Assembly: GCA_048201975.1 (NCBI GenBank)
Contig: DBFBGQ010000107.1
Location: forward strand, 1-29,519
Source of the DNA: Egerieenecus sp048201975
GTDB taxonomy: Bacteria; Bacillota; Clostridia; Christensenellales; Aristaeellaceae
Length of the DNA stretch: 29,519 nucleotides
Reading direction: 5' to 3'
The translations under genes and the position numbers were made by a program. The number at the start of each line of letters is the position of its first letter. The stretch's first letter is position 1. The notes beneath the pieces were generated by a model. The model saw only the letters and a list, made by a program, of their open reading frames with translations. It was not told the DNA's origin and ran no database searches. Positions 15,539-23,413 of the stretch are shown piece after piece.

Positions 15539-16317
15539 AGGTTCGGGAGCTCACCGCCGGGTATGGGGAGCAGGCGGCGGTGCGGTCGGTTTCCTTTACC
15601 CTGGAGGAAGGACAATGGCTGATGATCTGCGGCCCCAACGGCGCGGGAAAGTCCACCCTGGTGAAGGCGGTCACGGGCGCGCTTCCCTTTCAGGGGGCGG
15701 TGACGCTTTGCGGCCAGGATCTGCGGGGCATGAAGCCTGCGGCGCTGGCCCGCCGGGTGGCGGTGCTTTCCCAGCAGGCGCGGGTGGCGTATGACTTTAC
15801 GGTGGAGCAGGTGGCGGCGCTGGGCCGCTACGCGCACCGGCGGGGCTTCCTGCGCCCGCAGGATCCGGAGGGCGAGGAGCATATCCGCCGGGCGCTGGCT
15901 GCCGTGGGCCTGGAGGATAAGCGCGGCCAACGGCTGAGCGAGCTGTCCGGGGGCGAGGCCCAGCGGGCGTTTCTGGCGCAGGTGTTCGCCCAGGATCCGG
16001 AGCTGCTGGTGCTGGACGAGCCTGCCAATCACCTGGACGTGACCTATCAGCGGCAGATTTTCGACCTGATCGACTGTTGGCGGCAGTCCCCGGGCCGGGC
16101 GGTAATGGCCGTGGTGCATGACCTGAACCTGGCACGGCGGTATGGTACCCACGCGCTGCTGCTGGATCGTGGCATGACGGCGGCCGCCGGGGAAATTTCC
16201 GCGGCGCTGACCCGTGAACGCCTGGCCGCCGTCTACGGCATGGACGTGCTGGGGTGGCTGCAGGAGATGCTGCGCCGGTGGGAGGAACCATTGACAGAAA
16301 ATCAACAAATTTTGTAA
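15532..16317 (+). CDS. btuD: Cobalamin ABC importer ATPase
   Basis: This 261-residue ATPase drives the BtuC permease. The ATG at 15532 overlaps the btuC stop, and GGGGAAG supplies a modest ribosome binding site. Walker A is GPNGAGKST (34-42), the signature is LSGGEAQRAFLAQVF, Walker B is LLVLDEPANHLD and the switch His is in VVHDLN. The DEPANHLDV form is typical of FecE/BtuD ATPases. An extra C-terminal stretch after GMDVLGWLQ is low in homology. The operon order riboswitch-F-C-D supports a vitamin B12 function. Confidence 0.92.
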   Translation: MLKVRELTAGYGEQAAVRSVSFTLEEGQWLMICGPNGAGKSTLVKAVTGALPFQGAVTLCGQDLRGMKPAALARRVAVLSQQARVAYDFTVEQVAALGRYAHRRGFLRPQDPEGEEHIRRALAAVGLEDKRGQRLSELSGGEAQRAFLAQVFAQDPELLVLDEPANHLDVTYQRQIFDLIDCWRQSPGRAVMAVVHDLNLARRYGTHALLLDRGMTAAAGEISAALTRERLAAVYGMDVLGWLQEMLRRWEEPLTENQQIL

Positions 16318-16324
16318 AAAACAC

Positions 16325-16353
16325 TTTTCAACCCGATGGAAAACGGGTATACT
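16325..16353 (+). promoter_or_regulatory. Sigma-A promoter of the TM1266/ABC operon
   Basis: A weak -35 box TTTTCA (16325-16330) and a good -10 box TATACT (16348-16353) are 17 bp apart. They begin 8 bp after the btuD stop. Transcription should start near 16360. Confidence 0.6.
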
Positions 16354-16359
16354 GTTCCC

Positions 16360-16521
16360 GTCCGGCAAACCCAAGCGGCGACGTGCGGCGGAGGCGGACA
16401 ATGCGTACAGACTCCTGATTGAGCGCCCGGGGCGGACCCAGGCGCAAGATGGGAAAGGGGGACAAAAGCGATGCGGCGTATGATAGGCGTCCCCTAGCAA
16501 GATGCGGGGGGACGCCTTTTT
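16360..16521 (+). ncRNA. Structured leader with switchable terminator, candidate riboswitch of unrecognised class
   Basis: About 160 nt of leader precede the TM1266 gene. The 5' half can form GTCCG/CGGAC (16360-16364 with 16395-16399). A GCGCC/GGCGC hairpin lies near 16422-16445, with inner GGG/CCC pairs. The 3' end is a terminator, GGCGTCCCC (16486-16494) with GGGGACGCC (16508-16516) and T5. GTCCCC (16489-16494) can instead pair with an upstream GGGGAC (16458-16463). This gives two exclusive structures, the layout of a transcription-attenuating riboswitch. I could not match it to TPP, SAM, cobalamin, guanidine, c-di-GMP, preQ1 or T-box consensus. The regulated operon encodes an importer, so its substrate is a reasonable ligand guess. 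Confidence 0.65.
16486..16521 (+). terminator. Terminator of the unclassified leader
   Basis: A perfect 9-bp stem (16486-16494 with 16508-16516), a 13-nt loop and five T at 16517-16521 end the leader, 28 nt before the TM1266 start codon. Confidence 0.88.
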
Positions 16522-16549
16522 CCGGAACCGGCAGATGGAGGCATGAATC

Positions 16550-16816
16550 ATGGAAGGCATGCGATTGGGTTTCGTGGGCATCGTAATCGAGGAGCGGGCC
16601 GTGGCCGGGAAGGTCAACGAGGTGCTCTCGGCCTTCGGACACATGATCCGCGGCCGCATGGGCTTGCCTGACCCGCAAACGGGACGGGGCGTGATCAGCC
16701 TGATTGTGGAAGGAAACAACGATCAGTTGGGGGCGATGACCGGCCGGCTGGGCAACCTGCCCGGCGTTACGGTGAAAAGCGCCCTGATCAGCCAGAAAAC
16801 AAAAACGGAAAAGTGA
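16550..16816 (+). CDS. TM1266-family regulator (ACT/NikR-like domain, iron-only hydrogenase system)
   Basis: This 88-residue protein has the pattern MRLGFVGIVIEERAVAGKVNEVL, then GRMGLPDPQTGRGVISLIVEGN, and a C-terminal LGNLPGVTVKSAL. That matches the TM1266 family, a small ferredoxin-like (NikR C-terminal/ACT-type) domain found beside [FeFe]-hydrogenase maturation genes. It lacks a DNA-binding domain, so ligand sensing or a partner is likely. GGAGG (16537-16541) lies 8 nt before the ATG. No hydrogenase or hyd maturation gene is within the window. Instead it leads an ABC importer operon, with the binding protein gene 12 bp downstream. Confidence 0.85.
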   Translation: MEGMRLGFVGIVIEERAVAGKVNEVLSAFGHMIRGRMGLPDPQTGRGVISLIVEGNNDQLGAMTGRLGNLPGVTVKSALISQKTKTEK

Positions 16817-16828
16817 GGAGAATCAACC

Positions 16829-17791
16829 ATGAAAAGATTTTTTTCGGCCCTTCTGGCGCTGTGCCTGACGCTTACCATGAGCGCCTGCGCCGTGGCGGAG
16901 GACGACGCCGTGCGGGTGTACGCCCTGATGGGCCCCACGGGCATCGGCATGGTGCAGATGATGGATCAGAACGATGGAACCTATGCCTTTACCCTCTCCG
17001 GCGCGCCGGATGAGGTGGTGGCCGCCGTGGCCAGCGGCAATGCGGATATCGCCGCCGTGCCCACCAACCTGGCCGCCACCCTGTACCAGAAGACCAGCGG
17101 CAACGTGCAGCTATTGGCCCTGAACACCCTGGGGGTGCTGTCCATCCTCACTAGCGACGAGAGCATCCAGTCCGTGGAGGATCTGGCGGGCAGGACTGTT
17201 TATGCCACCGGTCAGGGTTCCACGCCTGAATATGTGCTTGCGTACATTCTCGACGCTTATGGGCTGACGGACAGCGTGACCGTGGAGTACAAGGCGGAGC
17301 ACGCGGAACTGGCTACCCTGGCCGCCGCGGGCCAGGTGGATATCGCCATGCTTCCCGAGCCCAACGTAACCAGCGTGCTCATGCAAAACGATCAGTTCCG
17401 CATTGCCCTGGATGTGACGGAGCTGTTCAACCAGGCCGCCGCGCTTAAGGGCCAGGAGAATGCGGTGATGTCCATGGGCGGCGTCGTCGTGCGCAAGGAT
17501 TTTGCCCAGGCCCATCCGGAGCAGGTGGAGGCCTTTATGGAAGCCTACGCGGCCAGCGTGGCGTTTGTCAACAGCGACGTGGAGGCCGCCAGCCAGATGG
17601 TGGAGGCCCAGGGCATCATGCCCAAAGCGGCGGTGGCCGCCAAGGCCATTCCCAACTGCCACATCGTCTTTGTGGCGGGCGAGGAAATGAAGGCGCAGAT
17701 TGAGCCCTTCTTCCAGGTGCTCTATGACGCCAACCCCGCTTCCGTGGGCGGCGCGCTGCCGGATGCGGACTTCTACTACATAGCGGAGTAA
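16829..17791 (+). CDS. ABC importer substrate-binding lipoprotein, NMT1/SsuA-like
   Basis: This 320-residue secreted protein probably binds a small solute for the permease and ATPase encoded downstream. Its signal MKRFFSALLALCLTLTMSAC offers Cys20 as a possible lipid attachment site (MSAC). The mature part shows the NMT1/SsuA pattern: VASGNADIAAVPTNLA, then IQSVEDLAGRTVYATGQGSTPEYVL, then GQVDIAMLPEPNVT. This family spans sulfonate, nitrate, thiamine-precursor, taurine and riboflavin systems, and the sequence does not settle which. The ribosome binding site GAGGAGA lies upstream. A strong terminator follows the stop. Confidence 0.87.
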   Translation: MKRFFSALLALCLTLTMSACAVAEDDAVRVYALMGPTGIGMVQMMDQNDGTYAFTLSGAPDEVVAAVASGNADIAAVPTNLAATLYQKTSGNVQLLALNTLGVLSILTSDESIQSVEDLAGRTVYATGQGSTPEYVLAYILDAYGLTDSVTVEYKAEHAELATLAAAGQVDIAMLPEPNVTSVLMQNDQFRIALDVTELFNQAAALKGQENAVMSMGGVVVRKDFAQAHPEQVEAFMEAYAASVAFVNSDVEAASQMVEAQGIMPKAAVAAKAIPNCHIVFVAGEEMKAQIEPFFQVLYDANPASVGGALPDADFYYIAE

Positions 17792-17834
17792 ATCCGAGAT
17801 TTTTCCTGCCCCCGGTGGGGGATTCCTGCCGGGG

Positions 17835-17870
17835 AGCGCCGGAGGGGCTCGGGCCTCTCCGGCGCTTTTT
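17835..17870 (+). terminator. Terminator-like hairpin between binding protein and permease genes
   Basis: AGCGCCGGAG (17835-17844) pairs perfectly with CTCCGGCGCT (17857-17866), and T5 covers 17866-17870. It lies 43 bp after the binding-protein stop. The following 130 bp before the permease show no clear promoter, so partial readthrough is likely. Confidence 0.85.
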
Positions 17871-18001
17871 CAACGAGATCGTCCTGCGCTCGGGAGAGAC
17901 GCAGGGCAGGAGACTCCTTGCGCAGGCGCGGCATGCTGCTTGCGAAAAAACACTTTACCGGAGCTGTTTGCGGCGGCTCCATCAAGCAGGAGGGCGAGGT
18001 C

Positions 18002-18751
18002 ATGGTGAAGCGTGTGGCGCGGCGGGCGCTGCTTCCGGCAGCGTTCTGGCTGGCAGTATGGGAACTGAGCTACCTGGCGGTGGGGCAGGACCTGCTGTTG
18101 GCTTCACCGGGGCAGGTAGCGGCCTATCTGGCGGGGGGCATGGACGCAACCTTCTGGAGCTGCGTGGGCATGACCCTGGCGCGCACGGGGGCGGCCTATG
18201 CCCTGGGCGTGCTGCTGGGCGTGGCCCTGGCGATACTCTGCCATGCCCTGCCGCTGCTGGGGGATCTTCTTCGCCCGGCGCTGGCGGTGGTGCGGGCCAC
18301 GCCGGTGGCGTCCTTCATTATTCTGGCGCTGGTGTGGCTATCCTCGGGGAGCGTGCCCATTCTGGCGGGGGTGCTGATGGTGGCGCCGGTGGTGTATGCC
18401 AACGTGACCCAGGGCATCGCCTCGGCGGATCCGCAGCTGATGGAGATGGCGCGAATGTTCGGCTGGAAGCGCGTGAAGGTATGGCGGCGCATCTTGCTGC
18501 CCTCCGCGCTGCCGCCGTTTCTGGCCGCCTGCGAGGCCTGCGTGGGCATGTGCTTCAAGGCCACCATTGCCGCGGAGGTGATCGGCGTGCCGCGCAACGC
18601 CCTGGGCACGCAGCTTTACCATGCGAAAATCTATCTGCAAACCGACGCGCTGATGGCCTGGACGGTGGTGGTGATCCTGCTGAGCATGCTGACGGAAAAG
18701 CTGCTTCGGGAAGCCTTGGAAAGGGGGCGGCGGCATGTCCATCACGCTTGA
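18002..18751 (+). CDS. ABC importer permease, SsuC/TauC-like
   Basis: This 249-residue inner membrane permease starts at the ATG at 18002, 7 nt after AGGAGGG; the longer frame from 17918 is unlikely. It has about six hydrophobic segments and the binding-protein-dependent transport domain. The EAA loop is visible at ADPQLMEMARMFGWKRVKVWRRILLPSALPPFLAACE. The N-terminal RALLPAAFWLAVWELSYLAVG and LLASPGQVAAYL match SsuC/TauC/ThiX-type permeases. It overlaps the ATPase gene by 17 bp and should pair with the binding protein upstream. The substrate is unknown. Confidence 0.9.
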   Translation: MVKRVARRALLPAAFWLAVWELSYLAVGQDLLLASPGQVAAYLAGGMDATFWSCVGMTLARTGAAYALGVLLGVALAILCHALPLLGDLLRPALAVVRATPVASFIILALVWLSSGSVPILAGVLMVAPVVYANVTQGIASADPQLMEMARMFGWKRVKVWRRILLPSALPPFLAACEACVGMCFKATIAAEVIGVPRNALGTQLYHAKIYLQTDALMAWTVVVILLSMLTEKLLREALERGRRHVHHA

Positions 18752-19322
18752 AGGGGTAAGCAAGGCCTTTGGGGAGCGGCAGGTGCTGCGCAATGTGAAC
18801 CTGACCCTGCCGGAGCGGGGGGCGGTGTGCTTCTTCGGTCCCTCGGGCTGCGGTAAAACCACCCTGACCCGGCTGATTTGCGGCCTGGAAAAGCCGGACG
18901 CGGGCAGGATCCTTCGTCCGGCGGGCCTGCGCTTCGCCTGCCATTTTCAGGAGGATCGCCTGCTTCCCTGGTACACCGCGGAGGAAAACCTGCGCCTGGC
19001 GCTGGGCAGCCGGGAGGAGGCGCGGCGGTGGCTGGAGCGCACGGGCCTGGAGGATGCCGGAGCGCTCTACCCCGGGGAACTGTCCGGGGGCATGCGCCGA
19101 CGGGTATCCCTTGCCCGCGCTCTGGGCTTCCCCAGCGATGTGCTGGTGCTGGACGAACCTCTGCGGGAGCTGGATGCCGCCACCTGCCAGCGCATGCTGG
19201 AGCTGGTTGCCCGGAGCCGGGGGGAGCGGCTGCTGATCCTGGTCACCCATGATCCCGGACAGGCGGAGGCTTTGGGCTGCCGCATGATCCGGGAACCGTT
19301 CGCGCAAGCTGGCCGCGGCTGA
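18735..19322 (+). CDS. ABC importer ATPase, SsuB/TauB-like (short form)
   Basis: This 195-residue ATPase is the last subunit of the importer. Walker A is GPSGCGKTT (35-43), the Q-loop is in HFQEDRLLPWYTAEENL, the signature is LSGGMRRRVSLARAL, Walker B is VLVLDEPLRELD and the switch His is in VTHDP. It is shorter than the usual 240-260 residues: it ends soon after the H-loop and lacks the C-terminal extension. All catalytic motifs are intact, so it should be functional. The start at 18735 lies inside the permease gene, preceded by GGAAAGGGGG. Confidence 0.9.
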   Translation: MSITLEGVSKAFGERQVLRNVNLTLPERGAVCFFGPSGCGKTTLTRLICGLEKPDAGRILRPAGLRFACHFQEDRLLPWYTAEENLRLALGSREEARRWLERTGLEDAGALYPGELSGGMRRRVSLARALGFPSDVLVLDEPLRELDAATCQRMLELVARSRGERLLILVTHDPGQAEALGCRMIREPFAQAGRG

Positions 19323-19367
19323 GCGCGTGGCCGCTCCTGCCAGCCTTTGCCATAATTTGCGCCCCGC

Positions 19368-19401
19368 TTCGACGGTGAAAGCACGCATATCGCGGTATGC
19401 T
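19368..19401 (+). promoter_or_regulatory. Possible Spo0A-controlled promoter of spoIIE
   Basis: TTCGACG (19368-19374) matches six of seven bases of the reversed Spo0A box TTCGACA. It lies 21 bp upstream of a -10-like TATGCT (19396-19401) with no good -35 box at normal spacing. Spo0A-driven spoIIE promoters in Bacillus have this kind of layout. Evidence is thin. Confidence 0.35.
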
Positions 19402-19427
19402 GGAGCCAATCGCTGGAGGTGAGGCGT

Positions 19428-21794
19428 ATGGATCAGCAGTCCGTGCCCGTGGCGCGGGGGAAGAAACAAAAGCAGGCTCGGTGGGAGGCCAAGCCCCGGC
19501 GCGGCATACGGCCGGAAGCATTGCGGGAGATAAGGCGGATCGCTGCGGAGATGATCGCGCCTTTTCTTTTGGGATTTTCGGAGGTTATGGGCGTGCCCTC
19601 GGGGTTGCAGGCGGCGTACCTGGGCGCCATGGCGGTGCGTGGGGAGAGCCTGCTGTGGCCCCTTTGCGGTTGCCTGCTGTCCCTGGGCATGCGGCTGTTG
19701 TGGGGGCTGACCACGCCCTGGACGTCGCTGATCAGCTGGGCGGCGATGCTCTGGAGCCCGCGGGTGCTGTTTCGCAAGCGGGTGGAGCGGCTGATGCTGT
19801 ACACGGGTGCGGCGCTGCTTCCCGGCTTTGTGGCGGCGGTGATCGGCGGCCACCCGGGGGAGATCCTGCTGGGGGGCGCGTCGGTGCTCATGGGCGTTTT
19901 CAGCGCGCCGGTGTTTCTGCGGGCATTGATCGCCTGGCATGCCACCGGCGTGGTGGCGCAGACCGAGGATACCGTTAGCCTGTGCTTTTTGCTGGCCATG
20001 CTGCTGGGCGGCGGCAGCCGGCTTTCGCTGTTCGGGCTGCAGGCGGGCATGGTGGGAGCGGCCTTCCTGACGGTGGGCGCGGGATATTACCTGGGGAGCG
20101 GCGCGGGCACGCTGATGGGGATGCTGGGCGGCGTGAGCATGGCGGCGCAGGGCTATCCCCTGGATCTGGCGGTGGGGCTGAGCGCGGGAGGTTTCCTGGC
20201 CGGCCTCACCCGGCGGCGGGAAAGCCCACCCCTAAGCGCCTTCGCCTTTGCGGTGGGGTGCGGGGTGGTGCTGCTGTTTTCCGGGCGGCTTCGGCCGGGT
20301 TGGGTCACCGGCGGGCTGCTGGGCGCAGCCGCCCTGGCGCTGTATCCGCCGGTGGGGCGGCAGTGGCTGAGCGACGCTTTCCGGCGGTTCGGCAATGTGC
20401 GCCGCCTGGCGGAGGACCAATACGCCGCCCTGTGGCTCACCCGCTGGGAGCATACCATTGAGGAGATGGCGGCGCAGGTGCCCATGCCTTGGGTGGACAG
20501 GCCCCCCCACGATACCGCCTGGTGGCGGGGACGGTTGTGCGCCGGTTGCCCCCTGGAAAGCGAATGCCGCTGCCTGGAGGACGCCCGCTCCCTGGCCAAG
20601 ACGGAGGAGGTATGGGCCCGGCGCGGAGAGGATGAGCAGAGCTTCCTGGAGGCCATGGAGGGGCTGCGGGGGATGGGCTGCGCCCGGCTGTACCTGATGC
20701 GGGAACGCATGGCGGCGCTGCGCCGGGAGGATGCGCTGCGCCAGGCGGCGCTGCACCGGGCCGCCTATGAGCGGGAAATGGTGCGCACCCATCTGCTAGC
20801 CGCCTCCGGCGCGGCCAAGGCGCTGGCGGAAATCTCCACCGGCGAGGACTGGTGGGAGGCGATGATGATTCGCCGGGTGCAGAGCGCCCTGGGGGAGCGC
20901 TCCTTTCCGGCGGAGCTGCTGTTTGCCCGGCGGCTTCGGGGCCGCGCCTGCCTGGGCTTTCGGGAGGTGGCCACGCTACCCCTGGGCCGGGTGGAAGAGC
21001 AGCTTCGCCAGCTGATGGAGGAAGAGGTGGGGCTGCAGCTGGAGCCGGCGCGCCGGGAGGAGGGCGTGCTGGTGTTTGACGAGCTGGCGCCCTGGCGGGT
21101 GGAGGCGGGCTGGGCCGCCAAAGCCCTGGAGGAGGATATGGACATGATGGGCAACGGGGACGCGGTGCTCATGGCCAGGCTGCCGGACGGGCGCTTTCTG
21201 GGGGCGCTGTCCGACGGTATGGGCCACGGCCTTCACGCCCACATGGAGAGCACACGCACCCTGGAGCTGCTGCGGCTGTGCCTGCAGGCGGGCTACACCG
21301 TGGCGCAGACGCTCACGGCGGTGAACGGCATGATGCTCAGCGCCAACCAGGGGGAGGAATACGCCACGGTGGACCTGCTTGTGCTGGACACCTGGCTGGG
21401 CCGGGCGGAGCTGCACAAGCTGGGCGCCTGCTGCAGCGTGCTGGTCTGCGGCGGAAAGGATACGCTGCTGGAGGGCGCCGCGCTGCCCTTGGGCATTCTG
21501 GAGGAGGTGGAACCGCTTAGCGCCAGTTTCCAGCTGGAGGAAGGGCAGCAGCTCTTCCTGATGAGCGACGGCATTACCGATCTGATGGAAGAGGACGGCT
21601 TGCGGGCGGCCTGCCTGCGCTCCGCCGGAGAGCCCACCGCGGAGGACGCCGCCGCCGCGCTGCTCCAGTGCGCCCTGGACGCCGCCGGGGAAAAAATGCA
21701 CGACGACGCCAGCTGCGCGGTGATCCGGGTGGCGCACCGGGAAAAGGAGAAGAAACATCCGCAGGATGCGGATTCCAGCGCCGGCAGCGCGTGA
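19428..21794 (+). CDS. spoIIE: Stage II sporulation protein E
   Basis: This 788-residue phosphatase activates sigma-F in the forespore by dephosphorylating SpoIIAA. After a basic cytoplasmic leader it has a long run of hydrophobic segments (about 40-310), matching the ten-span membrane domain. A central region that in SpoIIE interacts with FtsZ follows. The C-terminal PP2C-type phosphatase domain (about 570-785) shows MGNGDAVLMARLPDGRFLGALSDGMGHG, LMSDGITDLMEEDG and HDDASCAVIRV, including the metal-binding Asp residues of the family. I chose the ATG at 19428, next to GGAGGTGAGG; a GTG at 19419 would overlap that site. Presence of SpoIIE marks the host as an endospore former or recent descendant. 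Confidence 0.96.
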   Translation: MDQQSVPVARGKKQKQARWEAKPRRGIRPEALREIRRIAAEMIAPFLLGFSEVMGVPSGLQAAYLGAMAVRGESLLWPLCGCLLSLGMRLLWGLTTPWTSLISWAAMLWSPRVLFRKRVERLMLYTGAALLPGFVAAVIGGHPGEILLGGASVLMGVFSAPVFLRALIAWHATGVVAQTEDTVSLCFLLAMLLGGGSRLSLFGLQAGMVGAAFLTVGAGYYLGSGAGTLMGMLGGVSMAAQGYPLDLAVGLSAGGFLAGLTRRRESPPLSAFAFAVGCGVVLLFSGRLRPGWVTGGLLGAAALALYPPVGRQWLSDAFRRFGNVRRLAEDQYAALWLTRWEHTIEEMAAQVPMPWVDRPPHDTAWWRGRLCAGCPLESECRCLEDARSLAKTEEVWARRGEDEQSFLEAMEGLRGMGCARLYLMRERMAALRREDALRQAALHRAAYEREMVRTHLLAASGAAKALAEISTGEDWWEAMMIRRVQSALGERSFPAELLFARRLRGRACLGFREVATLPLGRVEEQLRQLMEEEVGLQLEPARREEGVLVFDELAPWRVEAGWAAKALEEDMDMMGNGDAVLMARLPDGRFLGALSDGMGHGLHAHMESTRTLELLRLCLQAGYTVAQTLTAVNGMMLSANQGEEYATVDLLVLDTWLGRAELHKLGACCSVLVCGGKDTLLEGAALPLGILEEVEPLSASFQLEEGQQLFLMSDGITDLMEEDGLRAACLRSAGEPTAEDAAAALLQCALDAAGEKMHDDASCAVIRVAHREKEKKHPQDADSSAGSA

Positions 21795-21847
21795 ACTGCC
21801 TGCGAGAGCCGGATAGGCAGCTCGCTTCAATGCCAAGGAGGAACCAT

Positions 21848-21916
21848 ATGCGAATGATGTTTGCCATTCCATTTGCCGCCGCCGGCCAGTGCTGGGGCGG
21901 CTTTTTCATTGCATGA
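21848..21916 (+). CDS. 22-codon ORF lying over a terminator
   Basis: A perfect AAGGAGG (21835-21841) precedes ATG 21848 by 6 nt. The frame encodes MRMMFAIPFAAAGQCWGGFF and two more residues (I, A), a hydrophobic peptide ending at TGA 21914-21916. Its second half coincides with a rho-independent terminator. It may be a genuine small membrane peptide, a translated leader, or chance. I recognise no family. Confidence 0.35.
   Translation: MRMMFAIPFAAAGQCWGGFFIA
21875..21906 (+). terminator. Terminator after spoIIE
   Basis: GCCGCC (21875-21880) pairs with GGCGGC (21896-21901), extended inward by CCGGC/GCTGG around a CAGT loop, with one bulged G. T5 follows at 21902-21906. Confidence 0.82.
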
Positions 21917-21955
21917 CTGGGCGTGGAGGTCCGTGGGAAACTTCACTGGGAATGC

Positions 21956-21984
21956 TTTACATTTACGGGGGGACGCTGTATAAT
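21956..21984 (+). promoter_or_regulatory. Sigma-A promoter of the ktrB-ktrA operon
   Basis: TTTACA (21956-21961) and a perfect TATAAT (21979-21984) are 17 bp apart. The leader to the start codon is only about 30 nt, too short for a c-di-AMP riboswitch. Confidence 0.88.
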
Positions 21985-22019
21985 AGTGGACAAGTTTTGA
22001 ATTAAAGGAGATGAACTGA

Positions 22020-23402
22020 TTGGAGTCCGCGCAGGGAAATAGCGGCCAAGGGTGGAAGCAGAAGGCCATTCGGCCGGAGCGAGCGATGGCGGCGGGCTTT
22101 CTGGCGCTGATTGTGGCCGGCGGGCTGCTGCTGGCGCTGCCCATCGCCACGGTGAGCCGGCAGAGCATCGGCCTGTTCAACGGCCTGTTCACCGCTACCT
22201 CGGCCGTGTGCGTTACGGGGCTGGTGGTGGTGGACACGGGGCTGACTTTTTCGTTGTTCGGCCAATGCGTGCTCATGGGGCTGATTCAGACCGGCGGCCT
22301 GGGATTCATGATCTTTGCCACGCTGGTGATGCTGGCGCTGGGGCGGCGGGTGACGCTGCGGGACCGGATGATGATTCGCGAATCCATGAATGCCGCTACC
22401 CTGTCCGGCCTGATCCGTCTGACGCTGTGGTATGGGGGACTGGCGCTTGGCATTGAGATGATTGGCGCGGCGCTGCTAAGCATCCGCTTCATACCTTTGT
22501 ACGGCTGGGGAAAGGGCGTATACTATGGGGTATTCCATGCCATCAGCGCCTTTTGCAACGCGGGCTTTGATCTGTTCGGCAATTATGCCAGCCTTACGGG
22601 CTTTGCCCAGGACCCGTTGGTGGTGCTTACCATTGCCGCGTTGATCATTCTGGGCGGCCTGGGTTTTTCCGTGCTGTTCGAGGCGATACGGTGCGTGGGT
22701 AATCCGCATAGACTGTCCTTGCATACCCGCTTGGTGCTGGGCATGACGGCGCTGCTGCTGGTGCTGGGCACGGTGTTTTATCTGGCGCTGGAGTGGAGCA
22801 ACCCGGCCACCCTGGGCGCGGAAGGCATGGGCGTGGGCGGCAAGGTGATGAACGCCTTCTTCCAGTCGGTGACCATGCGCACGGCGGGGTTCAACACGGT
22901 GGATCTGGCCGGGATGCGGGAGGCATCCAAGCTGATGTCCGTGATCCTGATGTTCATTGGCGCTTCGCCGGCCTCCACGGGCGGCGGCGTGAAGACTACC
23001 ACGGTGAGCTTGCTGATTCTGCTGGTGCTCAGCGTGGTCCGCGGCCAGGAGGAGGTCAACGTGATGAAGCGGCGCCTGCCGGTGGATCTGATGCGCCGGG
23101 CGCTGGTGATTCTGGTCATCAGCCTGGCGGTGGTGCTGGTGGGCACCATGGTGCTGACCGTGGCGGAAAACGAGGAAAAGGATTTCCTTGACCTTCTGTT
23201 TGAGGGCATGAGCGCCTTTGCCACGGTGGGCGTGTCCTCCGCCGGAACTCCCGGCCTGAGCCCGGTGAGCAAGGCGACGCTGATTCCCATGATGTACCTG
23301 GGCCGCGTGGGACCGTTGACCCTGGCGCTGGCGCTGGCCCACAGGAGCGGCGCTGCGCCCAAGCATCTGCGCTACCCGGAAGAAAAGATTATGATCGGTT
23401 GA
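22020..23402 (+). CDS. ktrB: Potassium uptake channel subunit, TrkH/KtrB family
   Basis: This 460-residue membrane protein takes up K+ together with a cytoplasmic RCK subunit. The start is TTG 22020, with AAGGAG 9 nt upstream; the nearby ATG at 22011 hits a stop at once. The four pore repeats are visible: TSAVCVTGLVVVDTG, HAISAFCNAGFDLFGN, TMRTAGFNTVDLAG and MSAFATVGVSSAGTPGLS. Each carries the selectivity glycine of this family. The C-terminal GRVGPLTLALAL stretch is also typical. Its length and single-domain partner fit the Ktr rather than the Trk type. The stop overlaps or touches the ktrA leader. Confidence 0.94.
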   Translation: MESAQGNSGQGWKQKAIRPERAMAAGFLALIVAGGLLLALPIATVSRQSIGLFNGLFTATSAVCVTGLVVVDTGLTFSLFGQCVLMGLIQTGGLGFMIFATLVMLALGRRVTLRDRMMIRESMNAATLSGLIRLTLWYGGLALGIEMIGAALLSIRFIPLYGWGKGVYYGVFHAISAFCNAGFDLFGNYASLTGFAQDPLVVLTIAALIILGGLGFSVLFEAIRCVGNPHRLSLHTRLVLGMTALLLVLGTVFYLALEWSNPATLGAEGMGVGGKVMNAFFQSVTMRTAGFNTVDLAGMREASKLMSVILMFIGASPASTGGGVKTTTVSLLILLVLSVVRGQEEVNVMKRRLPVDLMRRALVILVISLAVVLVGTMVLTVAENEEKDFLDLLFEGMSAFATVGVSSAGTPGLSPVSKATLIPMMYLGRVGPLTLALALAHRSGAAPKHLRYPEEKIMIG

Positions 23403-23413
23403 TGGAGGCAGGC

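Noticed and set aside
16360..16521. The leader as a TPP, c-di-GMP or guanidine riboswitch
   Set aside because: A short GGCAAACC resembles part of the c-di-GMP-I consensus, but the following conserved GGGACGCAAAGCC block is missing. The TPP CTGAGA and ACCTGA blocks and the guanidine ACGG loops are also absent.
21985..22019. A c-di-AMP riboswitch before the potassium uptake genes
   Set aside because: Only about 30 nt lie between the promoter and the ktrB start, too short for that aptamer.
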